From assembly GCF_025144465.1 (NCBI RefSeq), contig NZ_CP083553.1, positions 2,478,001 to 2,542,000 of the forward strand: a DNA stretch of 64,000 nucleotides, given 5' to 3'. Shown here one piece after another: positions 46,061 to 56,766 of this stretch. The position numbers and the translations under genes were made by a program. Numbering within the stretch: the first letter of the stretch is position 1; each line of letters starts with the position of its first letter. The notes beneath the pieces are model-generated. The model did not search any database and had not been told where the DNA came from. It was given only the letters and a program-made list of their open reading frames with translations. Origin of the DNA: Leisingera sp. S132 (GTDB lineage Bacteria; Pseudomonadota; Alphaproteobacteria; Rhodobacterales; Rhodobacteraceae).

Positions 46061-46665
46061 ACAATCTCCGCATTCATCCAATGCACTTCTGTCTGCACGT
46101 GGTCTGCCCGAACGTACTTTGCCAGAAGCGTCGTCATATCCTTCTCAGCGAATTTTCGGGCGGAGCGGATCACGAACCCTTCTTGTGTCTCCAAATCCAG
46201 CGCAGAGATGGTCTCCCGGATCACCTGCTCAGAGGGAGGCCCGCAGTACAGCAACGGCACGCTGACAATCCCCAATTCGCCAAACCGGGCTAGCGTTTCC
46301 TCCCAAGGCTGGATCACCCCGTTAACGATCCAGGCGAACCCAAGGAAATAGCTGGGCAGTGCTGAATAGGCGATGGCATGGCGGGCAAACATGTATTCAC
46401 CCACAATCCGCTCCCCTTCCTTCAGTGCCGGGGAAATCCCCGCAGCAAAGGCTTTCATCCAGTCCCGCGACGGATGATACCGCGCATCTGGGCTGCGCGG
46501 ATGGCAACCGCCGGGGTGGATTGTGGTGTTTTCACCGTCCATCTTCTCAGTAATTACCACCTGCGCCTCCGCCAGCAACGCTGAGGTATCCTGCAGGATC
46601 TTGTCATCGCTGGTTGCCCCTGGCGACTGCGGCAGGTGAAAGGTGCGGCCGTATTTTCGGGTCAT
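46042..46665 (-). CDS. RNA ligase family protein (nucleotidyltransferase core)
   Basis: The start is the ATG giving MTRKYGRTFHLPQ. The 207 residues carry the covalent nucleotidyltransferase motifs of T4 Rnl-like ligases: motif I ITEKMDGENTT with the AMP-accepting Lys near 41, a motif III-like region (VGEYMFARHAI, YFLGFAWI), motif IV EGFVIRSA near 170, and motif V LLAKYVRADH near 187. It is short, essentially the catalytic core, so an accessory end-binding domain is lacking. GC is lower than in neighbours, suggesting transfer. It may repair or join RNA. Confidence 0.82.
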   Translation of the reverse strand: MTRKYGRTFHLPQSPGATSDDKILQDTSALLAEAQVVITEKMDGENTTIHPGGCHPRSPDARYHPSRDWMKAFAAGISPALKEGERIVGEYMFARHAIAYSALPSYFLGFAWIVNGVIQPWEETLARFGELGIVSVPLLYCGPPSEQVIRETISALDLETQEGFVIRSARKFAEKDMTTLLAKYVRADHVQTEVHWMNAEIVKNGLI

Positions 46666-46809
46666 GTCAAAAAATTCTTCTGCAGGAAATGGCTTTGGCC
46701 GCAGCCTATCCGGGGCTCCCCTCTGCGGCAATGCCCCCGGTGAAAGCGGGTCCGCCGGTTTCACGCGCCGCAAAGAGGGCCATCCGGCCTGATGCGCGGC
46801 GCTTCCTCC

Positions 46810-47958
46810 TCAGGCCAGAAAACGGCCCGCCACTTCCCCCGACATATAGCTGACCCGCCCGCCGGAAATTGTCGCCGCCACCCGCTGGGTTGCCTTGTCC
46901 AGCACCAGAATATCTGCGCGTTTACCTGCCTCCAGCGTCCCCCGGTCCGCCAGACCCAGCAGCTGTGCCGGCCCCTGCGAGACCAAGCCCCAGGCACCCG
47001 CCAGTTCCAGCAAACCCGAGCGTTCCAGCATCAGCGCCGCGCGGCGCGGGCTGGGGTAGTGATAATCCGAGGCCAGCGCATCGCACAGCCCCATGGCGAT
47101 CAGTTCGACAGCGGAGGCATTGCCCTTGTGCGAGCCGCCCCGCACCACATTGGGGGAGCCGAGGATCACCGGATCACCCGCCGCCCGCGCCGCCTCTGCC
47201 GCCTCCAGCGTCTCCGGGAATTCCGCAATCCGCGCCCCGCGTTCGCGCCAGATCGCGCGGTCTTCAGCCGTCTGGTCATCATGGCTGCCGAGGCGCACGC
47301 CCTGCGCCGCCAGTTCGCGGCAGAGCGCATCCAAGCAGCCCGGCACCTCATCCCGGCGCGCGTGCATGTCCTTCAGCATCTGCCAGTGCACCTCCGGATT
47401 GCGCCCCGCCTTCAGCGCCTGGCCGGTCAGCCGCGGCGGCTTCTTGCCCGCTGCCAGCCGGTCATGCGGCAGGTGGTCGTTGAACACCACATAAGGCACC
47501 TGCCAGTCTGCCACCTTCGCAGCCAGCCCGGCATAGTCCTCCAGCATGTGGATCTCCAACCGCAGCTGCGGCAGCAGATCAGTGACGACAGAGCCGCGCA
47601 CCGCCTTGATGCCCTCAAACACCTGCGCCGCAAACTCCGGGCCCCGCAGGCCGCCCTCCCAGGAATAGAACTGCGCCAGAACCGCCGTGGTGATGCCGTT
47701 GGCCGCCAGCTCCGCCTCAGCGGCCACGACGCCCTCTGCCATCTGCTTCATCGCGCCGCGCCGCGGTGCCAGGTGGCGTTCAAAGCCGTCGCCGTGCGCA
47801 TCCACAATCCCCGGCAGCACCAGATAGCCCGACAGGTCCACCGTGCGGCCGGCGGGCGCCTCTGCCACCTGTCCGTCCGCGATGGCGATCTCACCGCCCT
47901 TGTCCAGCCCGCCGGGGCGCAGCACATCACCGCCCTGCAGAGTCAGTTCCAACGTCAT
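46810..47958 (-). CDS. phnM: Alpha-D-ribose 1-methylphosphonate 5-triphosphate diphosphatase
   Basis: PhnM releases pyrophosphate from the triphosphate intermediate of the C-P lyase pathway. The 382-residue amidohydrolase shows the metal site [17 protein letters not shown] near residue 48, [11 protein letters not shown] near 135, [13 protein letters not shown] near 222, and [16 protein letters not shown] near 270 before [10 protein letters not shown]. The other phn genes are not in the window. It overlaps the preceding lipase gene by 4 bp, so the two are cotranscribed. Confidence 0.93.
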   Translation of the reverse strand: MTLELTLQGGDVLRPGGLDKGGEIAIADGQVAEAPAGRTVDLSGYLVLPGIVDAHGDGFERHLAPRRGAMKQMAEGVVAAEAELAANGITTAVLAQFYSWEGGLRGPEFAAQVFEGIKAVRGSVVTDLLPQLRLEIHMLEDYAGLAAKVADWQVPYVVFNDHLPHDRLAAGKKPPRLTGQALKAGRNPEVHWQMLKDMHARRDEVPGCLDALCRELAAQGVRLGSHDDQTAEDRAIWRERGARIAEFPETLEAAEAARAAGDPVILGSPNVVRGGSHKGNASAVELIAMGLCDALASDYHYPSPRRAALMLERSGLLELAGAWGLVSQGPAQLLGLADRGTLEAGKRADILVLDKATQRVAATISGGRVSYMSGEVAGRFLA

Positions 47959-48731
47959 TTCTCTGCCTCTTCACAGCCGCCATTCAGCTGGCACGCCTCG
48001 CCAATGATCTCTTCCACCGCCGCCAGCCAGCCCAGGCTGGGCTCAAACCGGCCTTCCTCCAGGAAATGCAGCGTCTGCGCCATGACCTGCGGATTGTTCA
48101 TCATGTAGGTATGGGTGACCGGCAGCGTCAGATGCGCCGCCATGCCCTCCACCTTGGTGCTCTCGACAGAGACCTTGCCGTCATCCGGCCCCGGGATCAG
48201 CGCGGAAAACACCGGGTTCAGCGTCTCGCTGCCCGCAATCACGCCCAGCTCAAACGCCACCGGCGGCAGCGTCTTGGGCAAGCTGTCCGCCCCGGTGCCC
48301 AGCTGCAGCCCGGCGGGGCCGTTCAGATAGCCGAAAACCTCCCAGTCCCCCAGCTCATCCACCAGCTCGCTGCCCTGGTTGGGCGGCCCCATCATCACCA
48401 CCCTTCCCAGGTTTTCAGGGTGATTGCCCTGCAGCCACTGGCGCAGCAGGATACCCCCCATCGAGTGGCTGACCACATGGGTTGTCTCCCCGCCGCAGGC
48501 GGCAAAGGCCGCGGGCAAGGTCTGCTCCGCCAGCGTCTCCACTGGCTCCTCCGTTGACGGGTAACCGGGCCGCACCACGGAATACCCGCGCGACTGCAGC
48601 ACCTCCTCCATCACCGCAAATGAGGTCTCGGAGCGCGCCAGCCCATGCAGCAGGATCACGCAATCGGCCGCCGCGGGCAGCGGCAGCAGCACCGCAGCAG
48701 CGGTCAACAGGGATTTCAGAACATCACGCAT
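47955..48731 (-). CDS. Exported alpha/beta hydrolase (lipase/esterase-like)
   Basis: The start is the ATG giving [24 protein letters not shown], a signal peptide. The 258-residue protein has [15 protein letters not shown] near residue 24 (oxyanion hole), the nucleophile Ser in [16 protein letters not shown] near 90, and [15 protein letters not shown] near 115. A late His is in [10 protein letters not shown] near 205. The PGIF-type lipases look alike. It overlaps phnM by 4 bp, which is probably operon packing rather than shared function. Confidence 0.87.
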   Translation of the reverse strand: MRDVLKSLLTAAAVLLPLPAAADCVILLHGLARSETSFAVMEEVLQSRGYSVVRPGYPSTEEPVETLAEQTLPAAFAACGGETTHVVSHSMGGILLRQWLQGNHPENLGRVVMMGPPNQGSELVDELGDWEVFGYLNGPAGLQLGTGADSLPKTLPPVAFELGVIAGSETLNPVFSALIPGPDDGKVSVESTKVEGMAAHLTLPVTHTYMMNNPQVMAQTLHFLEEGRFEPSLGWLAAVEEIIGEACQLNGGCEEAEK

Positions 48732-48777
48732 GACGCCCAGATAAGCGCAAGCGGCGGCACAGGGAAGCCCCCGGTTC

Positions 48778-49641
48778 CTACTTCGCCGCCAGTGCTTTGC
48801 GTGCAGGCGCCCGCAGCACCACCAGTGCGATGCCGCCCAGCACCGCCGCGCTGCCAAAGACCAGCCGCAGGCCGATCGCCTCCCCCAGCAGGGCCGCCCC
48901 GGCAAGGATCGCGATCACCGGCACGCTCAGCTGCACGGTGGCGGCCACCGCAGGCAGGATCTGCGGCAGCAGCCGGTACCACAGCGCATAGCCGATGCCG
49001 GAGGTCACCGCGCCCGACAGTACCGCCAGAGACGCGCCATAAAGGCTCACCGTGCTGCTGCCCAGCCACAGCGCCACCGGCAGGAACATCGCCGTGGACC
49101 ACAGGAAATTCACCGCCGTCGCCGCCAGCGGCTGCGCCGCACCGCGCCCCAGAATGCTGTAGATCCCCCAGCCCAAGCCAGCCGCCGCCATCAGCAGAGA
49201 CGCCCCCAACGGCACCGCGCCGGAGCCATCCGGCCACACAACATAGGCAAGCCCCAGAAACGCCAGCACCGCGCCTGCCACCTGACCACCGCTGACCGGA
49301 TTGCCCCGCAGCGCACCCCACAGGAACATCGTGACCTGCACCACCCCGAACAGCAGCAATGCGCCAAGGCCCGCATCAAGCTGCTGATAGGCCAGCGAAA
49401 ACCCGGCGATGTAAAGCGTCAGCGCCGCCCCGCCCTGCAGGCTCGCCCGCAAATCCTGCCGCGCCGCCAGCCCCTGCATCCGGCACAGCATCAACAGCAT
49501 TGCAGCCCCCGAGGCCAGCCGCAGCAGGCCAAAGCTGCCCGCATCCATATGCCCGGCCCCGATGGCCAGCCGGCTGAGAATGGAATTCGCGGCAAAGGCC
49601 GCCATAGTGAGAGAGACAAGAAGAAACAGGCGCATTTTCAA
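48778..49641 (-). CDS. EamA/DMT family transporter
   Basis: The 287-residue protein has ten predicted membrane helices in two EamA repeats. [20 protein letters not shown] opens the first, and [18 protein letters not shown] and [20 protein letters not shown] (near 250) mark the second. Such proteins export metabolites or amino acids. The substrate is unknown. It stands 46 bp upstream of the lipase gene on the same strand and may share its transcript. Confidence 0.9.
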   Translation of the reverse strand: MKMRLFLLVSLTMAAFAANSILSRLAIGAGHMDAGSFGLLRLASGAAMLLMLCRMQGLAARQDLRASLQGGAALTLYIAGFSLAYQQLDAGLGALLLFGVVQVTMFLWGALRGNPVSGGQVAGAVLAFLGLAYVVWPDGSGAVPLGASLLMAAAGLGWGIYSILGRGAAQPLAATAVNFLWSTAMFLPVALWLGSSTVSLYGASLAVLSGAVTSGIGYALWYRLLPQILPAVAATVQLSVPVIAILAGAALLGEAIGLRLVFGSAAVLGGIALVVLRAPARKALAAK

Positions 49642-49864
49642 TGGCTACCGCGGCTGCACACGGCACGCTACTGAATTTTTTGTGCAGACGCCGGAGTGCG
49701 CGTCGGCGGGTCCATGCAGGCCTGCGCCTGCGGCAAGACCGCAGATCCCTCATCCGTCCCGCGGGGCCAAAAGCCGCCACGCTTCGCGCACAAAAATGAC
49801 AGACAGCCAAGGCACACCCTTCCGCAGAGCTTTGAACATTTTCTCCAATTCAAGGAACCATCCT

Positions 49865-50347
49865 TTGCGAAAAACCCTTCTGTGCGCCGCAGCTTTGGCC
49901 ACCCTCCTAAGCGCGTGCGGCGCCTCTGAGCCTCAGGTTTACGAAACCTCCCGCCTGTCCACCGATCCCGTTCTGTCCAGCGTGCTGTACAGCTTCGAGC
50001 AGGGCTGCATAAGGAATGCTCCGGAGTTTTCCGTGGCCAGCATGAGGACATCCTTTGCCGCCTATCAGCCGCAACTGGCACCGGGCATGCATTTCTTTGC
50101 CTCCGGAGAGGAGGGGCGGAAATGCGAAGCTGCCGTCCTGAACTACGGCACCCGCCGGCCGAAACCTTCGGTCGGGGACATTAACCGGCTGGCCGAAGCC
50201 CTGGCACGGCACACCGGCGGCATGCTCAAGCCGGATATCCCCGGCGCCGGTGCCGGAGGCGCCAAGGTCAAGGTTGGCCGGACCACCTATAATGTCTCCG
50301 GCTATGTTTCAAACAAGGGCCGCCTTACCTTGATGGTCTACGACTGA
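49865..50347 (+). CDS. Putative lipoprotein of unknown function
   Basis: A TTG start at 49865, eight bases after AAGGA, gives MRKTLLCAAALATLLSACGAS, a clean lipoprotein signal with LSAC lipobox. Starts further upstream (ATG 49796) would bury this signal. The mature part of about 142 residues has two more cysteines and a glycine-rich stretch (IPGAGAGGAKVKVG). No family was recognised. The gap 49642-49864 contains GC-rich palindromic DNA and no other gene. Confidence 0.65.
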   Translation: MRKTLLCAAALATLLSACGASEPQVYETSRLSTDPVLSSVLYSFEQGCIRNAPEFSVASMRTSFAAYQPQLAPGMHFFASGEEGRKCEAAVLNYGTRRPKPSVGDINRLAEALARHTGGMLKPDIPGAGAGGAKVKVGRTTYNVSGYVSNKGRLTLMVYD

Positions 50348-50390
50348 CGCCGAACGCCCGGGACACCTTGCTTCAGGGGCGGCTCATCGG

Positions 50391-50427
50391 GGCAGCAGCC
50401 AAAGCCATCCGGATGGATGGCTGCTGC
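50391..50427. terminator. Strong hairpin between convergent lipoprotein genes
   Basis: AGCCATCC and GGATGGCT pair around GGAT, and the stem continues with GGCAGC/GCTGCC across a small bulge. It lies between the stops at 50347 and 50443. There is no clear T-run, so it may work in both directions only weakly. Confidence 0.45.
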
Positions 50428-50442
50428 CTGCGTCCTGCCCCC

Positions 50443-51756
50443 TCAGCGCCGCTCCTGCACAAAGTCCAGGTCCAGGTCCGGCAGGCGGTCCAGCGGGTAG
50501 TCCGGGTGCAGGGTCCAGATATTGTCGTGGTCGAGTTCCAGCGGGCGCAGGGTGCCGCCGGGAAAAGCCCGCGTCCTCAGCGCCAGCGCGATGTCGGACA
50601 TCGCACCGGGGTTGTCCCGGAAATAGGAGTGGCCCGAGCCGCCCGCGCCTTCGACGCGGATGAAATGCACCAGCCCCACCTTCTTCAGCGACGCCAGTTC
50701 ACCCGGGGCGAAATCGGTGGCATCCAGCCGCCCGAACCGCGACTCCCGGGTCAGAACCGAGGCCAGGGCCAGCGCCTGGTCTTCAGGGTTGATGTAGACG
50801 TTGACCTGCTCGAAGGCCGCAAAGACCCGCTCGCTCATCAGCCGCTGCCGCACGAACCCCACATCCAGATCAGGCGCCGCCAGGATGAGAGTACCGGTTT
50901 TCAAGGTCAGCTTCGGCTGCCGCCCCCGCCCCCGCTCGCGGATGACCAACTCGCGCAGTGCCGTGGTCGCAAGATCGCTGCCGCGGGAATGGGCCACGAT
51001 GTCGATGTCCTCCACCTCCGGAACCGAGGCCAGCAGGTCCAGCATCTCCTTCAGGTGAAACACCGAAAAATCACCCGCCTCCCGGTCGCGGAAATACTTG
51101 AACAGGCCGGAATTGCCCGCAGGCCAGGAGAACATCATCGGCACAGAGCGGCGCCCGGCATAGTGCCAGATATTCGCCAGTGTGGTCAGCGCATCGTCAA
51201 AATCATTGTTGAAACCATGCACAAACAAGAGGATGCGGCCGGTACCAGCCCGCCTGACTTCTGCCGCCACCGCCTTGCGGAACGCCGCCGAATAGGCGGC
51301 ATACTCCCGCTCCGCCCGCGCCTCTGTCACAACCCGGCCGTCCCGCCGCTCGGCCGGCAAGGGCGTCTTGGAAAAGCGGATGCCATCGCGGTATCCCGCC
51401 ACCTTCAGCCGCGGCAGCCGCCCCTTTCCATCGGCATGGGTCAGCGCCACAAGTTCCGGCCAGTCCTGCACCCTGGTGAACTGCACCTGCGCCGTGCCGA
51501 AGGCCATGGAGTCCGACCGTTCCGCCAGATAGGTCACCGACCCGTCGCCGTTCAGCCGCTGCGACCGGTTGGTGACATAGAGCAGCCGCGGCGCCACCGA
51601 GCGCTGCGCCTCAGGCACCTCTTCCGCCTGATAGTTGAGCCCGGTTGTATAAAGATTTGGCGGCTTGGCCAGCCGGTCCACCGGGGAGACCGCACAGCCC
51701 GCAATCAGCAAGGCCAGCAAAAGACGGGCCAGCATCGGCCCTGCCGGTATCGCCAT
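50443..51756 (-). CDS. DUF900 family alpha/beta hydrolase lipoprotein
   Basis: The start is the ATG giving MAIPAGPMLARLLLALLIAGCAVSP, a lipoprotein signal with an LIAGC lipobox. The 437-residue protein matches DUF900: LLYVTNRSQRLNGDG near residue 58, ILLFVHGFNNDFDDALTTLA near 178, SWPAGNSG, and the nucleophile Ser in IDIVAHSRGSDLATTALREL near 250. The late His is probably in GHSYFRDNP. It is anchored in the inner or outer membrane. The substrate is unknown. Confidence 0.87.
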   Translation of the reverse strand: MAIPAGPMLARLLLALLIAGCAVSPVDRLAKPPNLYTTGLNYQAEEVPEAQRSVAPRLLYVTNRSQRLNGDGSVTYLAERSDSMAFGTAQVQFTRVQDWPELVALTHADGKGRLPRLKVAGYRDGIRFSKTPLPAERRDGRVVTEARAEREYAAYSAAFRKAVAAEVRRAGTGRILLFVHGFNNDFDDALTTLANIWHYAGRRSVPMMFSWPAGNSGLFKYFRDREAGDFSVFHLKEMLDLLASVPEVEDIDIVAHSRGSDLATTALRELVIRERGRGRQPKLTLKTGTLILAAPDLDVGFVRQRLMSERVFAAFEQVNVYINPEDQALALASVLTRESRFGRLDATDFAPGELASLKKVGLVHFIRVEGAGGSGHSYFRDNPGAMSDIALALRTRAFPGGTLRPLELDHDNIWTLHPDYPLDRLPDLDLDFVQERR

Positions 51757-51833
51757 GTGCCGGACCCTTCCCTGTTGCGCGTCTCTCAAAAAGCTAGCCC
51801 GCTCCCCCACGCCCGGCCACTGAAATCTTCGTG

Positions 51834-52418
51834 TCAGGCGCCAGCAGAGAACGCCCGCGGATAGATCAGCTCCGCCTCCGGCACGTCATCGCCCCGGCGC
51901 AGGATCAGCGTGTAGTCCAGCGGATAGGGGCTCTTGAGCTTCTGCGCCCGCTCCCGGCTGAAACCATAGCGGCCATAAAAGGAGGGTTTTCCCAGAACAA
52001 CGATGGTTTCAGGCAAACGTTTCCGAAGCCTTTCGGAACGTAATTCGTACCAGCTTTCAAGCTCCTGCAGCATGCGAGTGCCGAACCGCCATGGGCTGCG
52101 AAATAGTTCATCCTTAGGCCCACCAACCTCCATGTTCGGATTGTTCTCCGCCAGCCTGCCGCCCTGCCATTCCGGCCGTACCGCCATCGGCGCCAGACAG
52201 GCCCAGCCTTCCGGCGCCTGCATCCGGCTCAACGCGCAGTAGCCGCCGATCTTGCCCTCCCAGGGTTTGCGGCACTCATACAGCATGTCCCCGTCCACCC
52301 GCAGCTGCCGCACCAGCCGCGCTTCGGCATCAGTGGGAAAGGCGGTTAGCAAAAGCGCCTCGACCTCGTCAAAATGCTCTTCCTTAACGCTGCTCGAAAA
52401 ATCCGGCCCGACAACCAT
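51834..52418 (-). CDS. GNAT family N-acetyltransferase with an atypical acetyl-CoA loop
   Basis: The start is the ATG giving MVVGPDFSSSVKEEHF, behind GGGAGG. The 194-residue protein resembles the YhbS-type GNATs: LLLTAFPTDAEARLVRQLR near residue 22, LAPMAVRPEWQG near 77 and VVLGKPSFYGRYGFS near 140. Where the acetyl-CoA P-loop (R/Q-x-x-G-x-G/A) should follow WQG, the sequence reads GGRLAENNPNMEV and continues with PKDELFRSPWRFG before GTRMLQELE. About 23 residues thus appear inserted (DNA about 52083-52151, lower GC). Activity is therefore uncertain. Confidence 0.8.
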   Translation of the reverse strand: MVVGPDFSSSVKEEHFDEVEALLLTAFPTDAEARLVRQLRVDGDMLYECRKPWEGKIGGYCALSRMQAPEGWACLAPMAVRPEWQGGRLAENNPNMEVGGPKDELFRSPWRFGTRMLQELESWYELRSERLRKRLPETIVVLGKPSFYGRYGFSRERAQKLKSPYPLDYTLILRRGDDVPEAELIYPRAFSAGA

Positions 52419-52503
52419 CCTAAACCTCCCGCATTCACCTTTGCACAAATACTCCCGCCGGAGGCAGGCCCGCAAGGCGGGCCTTCTTGACCCTGCACCA
52501 AAC

Positions 52504-52530
52504 GAAAAGGGGCCGCCCGAAGGCAGCCCC
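52504..52530 (-). terminator. Terminator of groESL
   Basis: On the minus strand GGGGCTGCC and GGCGGCCCC pair around TTCG with one mismatch and are followed by TTTTCG, about 95 bp after groEL. A second hairpin (AAATCCC 52603-52609 with GGGATTT 52613-52619) lies directly behind the stop. Confidence 0.7.
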
Positions 52531-52623
52531 GAATTCGCATCATTGAGCGGTGCGGCTATCGGCAGATTGGCCCTAGGGGCCAACCGCCTGTCGCCTCATC
52601 CCAAATCCCAAAGGGATTTGTGA

Positions 52624-54276
<1,653 letters not shown>

Positions 54277-54348
54277 TCACTCTCCTAGAGAAATTCTGTG
54301 TGTTTCAGCGATCAGGGATCAGAGCAGACTTGGGAAAATCCCGGGGTC

Positions 54349-54636
54349 TTACTCGATGATGCCCATGATGTCGCTTTCCTTCATCATCAGCAGCTCTTCA
54401 CCGTCGACGGTGATCTCGGTGCCGGACCATTTGCCGAACATGATGCGGTCGCCAGCGGACACGGCCATCTCGATCAGCTCGCCGCTGTCCTTGCGGGCGC
54501 CTGCGCCGCATGCAACCACAACGCCTTCGCTCGGCTTTTCCTTGGCGGAATCGGGGATGATCAGGCCGCCCGCGGTTTTCTCTTCGCTTTCGGTGCGGCG
54601 CACCAGCACGCGGTCATGAAGCGGTTTCAATGCCAT
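54349..54636 (-). CDS. groES: 10 kDa chaperonin GroES
   Basis: The 95-residue co-chaperonin caps GroEL rings. It begins [17 protein letters not shown] and shows the mobile loop [19 protein letters not shown] near residue 20 and [20 protein letters not shown] near 68. It is first in the groESL operon, and a CIRCE element lies 68 bp upstream of its start. Confidence 0.98.
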   Translation of the reverse strand: MALKPLHDRVLVRRTESEEKTAGGLIIPDSAKEKPSEGVVVACGAGARKDSGELIEMAVSAGDRIMFGKWSGTEITVDGEELLMMKESDIMGIIE

Positions 54637-54703
54637 CTTTGCAGCTCCTTAAAAAGGCTCAAAGGTTGTTATCAGTTGGACCTCCGCCTCCCCGGCGGGG
54701 CCG

Positions 54704-54730
54704 TTATCACTCAACAAGGCTGAGTGCTAA
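54704..54730 (-). promoter_or_regulatory. CIRCE element (HrcA operator) of groESL
   Basis: On the minus strand TTAGCACTC, nine bases and GAGTGATAA match the CIRCE consensus with one base changed (usually GAGTGCTAA). It lies upstream of groES. HrcA binding would repress groESL until heat shock. hrcA itself is not in the window. Confidence 0.93.
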
Positions 54731-54823
54731 CGAGGGGAAGCTAGGCATGAGGTCTGAGGGAGTCAACAGGGAGAAAGAAGAATTTTTCCTGGCACCCGGA
54801 GAACGGCTCATCGCGGGTTTCCG

Positions 54824-54905
54824 CCCGGCGGAACGCCGGGCAGCGCCCGACCGCCCACATGTGCGGGCGCTTCGCTTCCGCCCGCGGACGGGCACCGCCC
54901 TCAGT
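54824..54905. repeat. Dispersed palindromic repeat family A, intergenic copy
   Basis: This is the partner of the copy inside pabB (7319-7405), in the same orientation. It contains GCCCGGCGGAACGCCGGGC and GGGCGCTTCGCT followed by CCGCCCGCGGACGGGCA. It lies between groES and the end of the DUF2161 gene. Here the central part reads CCGCCCACATGTGCGGG instead of the C-run. Confidence 0.7.
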
Positions 54906-54913
54906 GCTTCCTT

Positions 54914-55588
54914 TCACGCCTTTTCTTCCCAGCTCTCCGCCCAATGCACCAGACCCGCGCGGCCCGCATCCGTCAGCTGGTAAACGCCGGTCTCCACACG
55001 CTCGAACCAGCCGTAGTGGTTCCTCGCCATCAGCTGGGTGGCGCGCGCAACGCCGGTCGCCTTGGCAACTGCGGCGCCTTTGCAAGCGCCCGCTTGAGCC
55101 AGATGCGCGGCGCAGGCGAGCGCATCCTGGCGGTAGGCTGTGACAATGCCATGCCGTGTGGCGCCGCCCGCATTGGGATCGCCGCGCAAGGTTTGGAACT
55201 CGCGCAGCAGCCGTGCCTGTTTCTTCTTCGACTTGCGGGGCGCATAGGGGCCGGGGTCGCAATGCACCTCTGCACGCCCGTCCGCCAGGACCGTGATCAG
55301 CCCCAGCCCCAGCCGCCGGCACATCGCCAGATTGTCCTTCATCATCCGCCGCGCCTGCCGCCCGCCGGGCCGCGGCACCGCGATATAGACGTGATCGGTG
55401 ACCGCCAGCCGGGCAATCGCCTGATGGAACAGCGACAGCGAGAATTTCAGCTTCAGCTCGACAATCACCGGCGGTTCCGCGCCGCGCACCGCCACCACAT
55501 CGGCGGCCCCGACCTCGCCCTTGACGGCATAGCCCTGGGCCTCCAGCAGCGTCTTCACCGGCGCATAAAGCTGATCCTCGCGTTCCAT
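54914..55588 (-). CDS. DUF2161 family, putative PD-(D/E)XK phosphodiesterase
   Basis: The 224-residue protein shows the nuclease-like core: YAVKGEVGAADVVAVRG near residue 20 (conserved Glu and Asp) and PPVIVELKLKFSLSLFHQAI near 40 (ExK). The middle has HVYIAVPRPGGRQARRM, and a C-terminal winged-helix-like part (AVAKATGVARATQLMARNHYGWFERVETGVYQLT, positions about 170-205) could bind DNA. DUF2161 is common in alphaproteobacteria. It may be a house-keeping DNA or RNA repair nuclease; the function is not established. Confidence 0.85.
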   Translation of the reverse strand: MEREDQLYAPVKTLLEAQGYAVKGEVGAADVVAVRGAEPPVIVELKLKFSLSLFHQAIARLAVTDHVYIAVPRPGGRQARRMMKDNLAMCRRLGLGLITVLADGRAEVHCDPGPYAPRKSKKKQARLLREFQTLRGDPNAGGATRHGIVTAYRQDALACAAHLAQAGACKGAAVAKATGVARATQLMARNHYGWFERVETGVYQLTDAGRAGLVHWAESWEEKA

Positions 55589-55738
55589 GCCCCATGACTG
55601 GCAGGAAGCTGCACCGATGGCAATCCGCCGCCCGGGTTTTACGGGGCAACGCAGGGTTCTGCATTGCCGTCCCCCCTGCCCCGCCCTAGGCTCATAAGTC
55701 AGGCCAAGAGTTCCGGAACCCCGGGGAAAGGGCGCGTG

Positions 55739-56722
55739 ATGAAACGGATTGCACTGGCACTTGCGCTGTTACTGCAGGCCACCGCCGGTTTTGCCGCCTG
55801 CCGCGGCATCGACTACCGCGAGCACCTGCCGCCCGCCACCCAGGCGCAGCTGGACCGCGAAATGGCCGCCACTCCGTTTTCCGAAGGAAACCACTGGGTC
55901 GCCGCCAAGGGCCGCCGCACCATCCATGTGATCGGCACCATGCACGGCGGCGATGCCCGCATGGCCAAGGTGATGCGCACCCTGCGGCCGGCGCTGATCT
56001 CGGCCCAGGCGATCTACCTCGAGACCTCGGATCAGAACATGGAGCGGCTGGACCAGATGCCGTCCTCCGTGGCGCGCAGTTTCCTGCTGCCGCAGGGGCG
56101 CGAGCTGCGCCACCTGCTGACGCCGGAGGCCTGGCAGCATTTCAAGCTGACCACCCGGGCCGCGGGCGCCAGCCTGGAAACCATGAACCGGATGCAACCC
56201 TGGGCCATCTCGATGTTCGTGGTGCAAAGCGGCTGCCGCCCCTACGGCTTCGGCCTGCGCCGCGGGCTGGATGACCGGATCGCGGATTTCGCCCGCCGCA
56301 AGCGGATCCCGGTGGGGGCGCTGGAAACGCCAGAGCAGGCGCTGGCCGCCATTTCCGGCCTGCCGCTGCGGGATCAGGCCCGGATGCTGGAGCTTGAACT
56401 GCAGCTGATCCAGTCGGACAAGCCCGAGGACGCCACCCCGGTTGAGGCCTATTTCGACCAGAGCGTCTGGACCTCCTTCGTGCTCGCCCCCTGGATCAGC
56501 GCCCAGTACAGCAGCTTTTCCCATGCCGAGACCCGGCGGCTGTGGGCGCAGTACAACCGCCGCCTGCTGGACCAGCGCAACCTCCGCTGGATGCAGGTGA
56601 TTGATGCGGCCCGCCAGGACCGCATCGTGATCGCCGTTGGCGCCGCTCATCTGCCGGGCAAAAACGGCCTTTTGAACCTTCTCCAGGCCAGGGGCTTCAG
56701 CCTGACCCGCGCCCCGTGGTAG
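55739..56722 (+). CDS. TraB/GumN family protein (first of a tandem pair)
   Basis: The start is the ATG giving MKRIALALALLLQATAGFAAC, a signal peptide. The 327-residue protein has the TraB/GumN (Tiki-like) pattern: GNHWVAAKGRRTIHVIGTMHGGDARM near residue 45 (GTxH motif), YLETSDQNMERL near 98, and the C-terminal IVIAVGAAHLPGKNGLLNLL near 300 with GAxHLPG. These conserved Glu/His residues suggest a metal-dependent peptidase-like fold. The 44-bp distance and clear similarity to the next gene indicate tandem duplication. Confidence 0.9.
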   Translation: MKRIALALALLLQATAGFAACRGIDYREHLPPATQAQLDREMAATPFSEGNHWVAAKGRRTIHVIGTMHGGDARMAKVMRTLRPALISAQAIYLETSDQNMERLDQMPSSVARSFLLPQGRELRHLLTPEAWQHFKLTTRAAGASLETMNRMQPWAISMFVVQSGCRPYGFGLRRGLDDRIADFARRKRIPVGALETPEQALAAISGLPLRDQARMLELELQLIQSDKPEDATPVEAYFDQSVWTSFVLAPWISAQYSSFSHAETRRLWAQYNRRLLDQRNLRWMQVIDAARQDRIVIAVGAAHLPGKNGLLNLLQARGFSLTRAPW

Positions 56723-56766
56723 GCTGCCCCGGCCAAGCCGTTCCACTCTTTCAGGACTGATATTTC

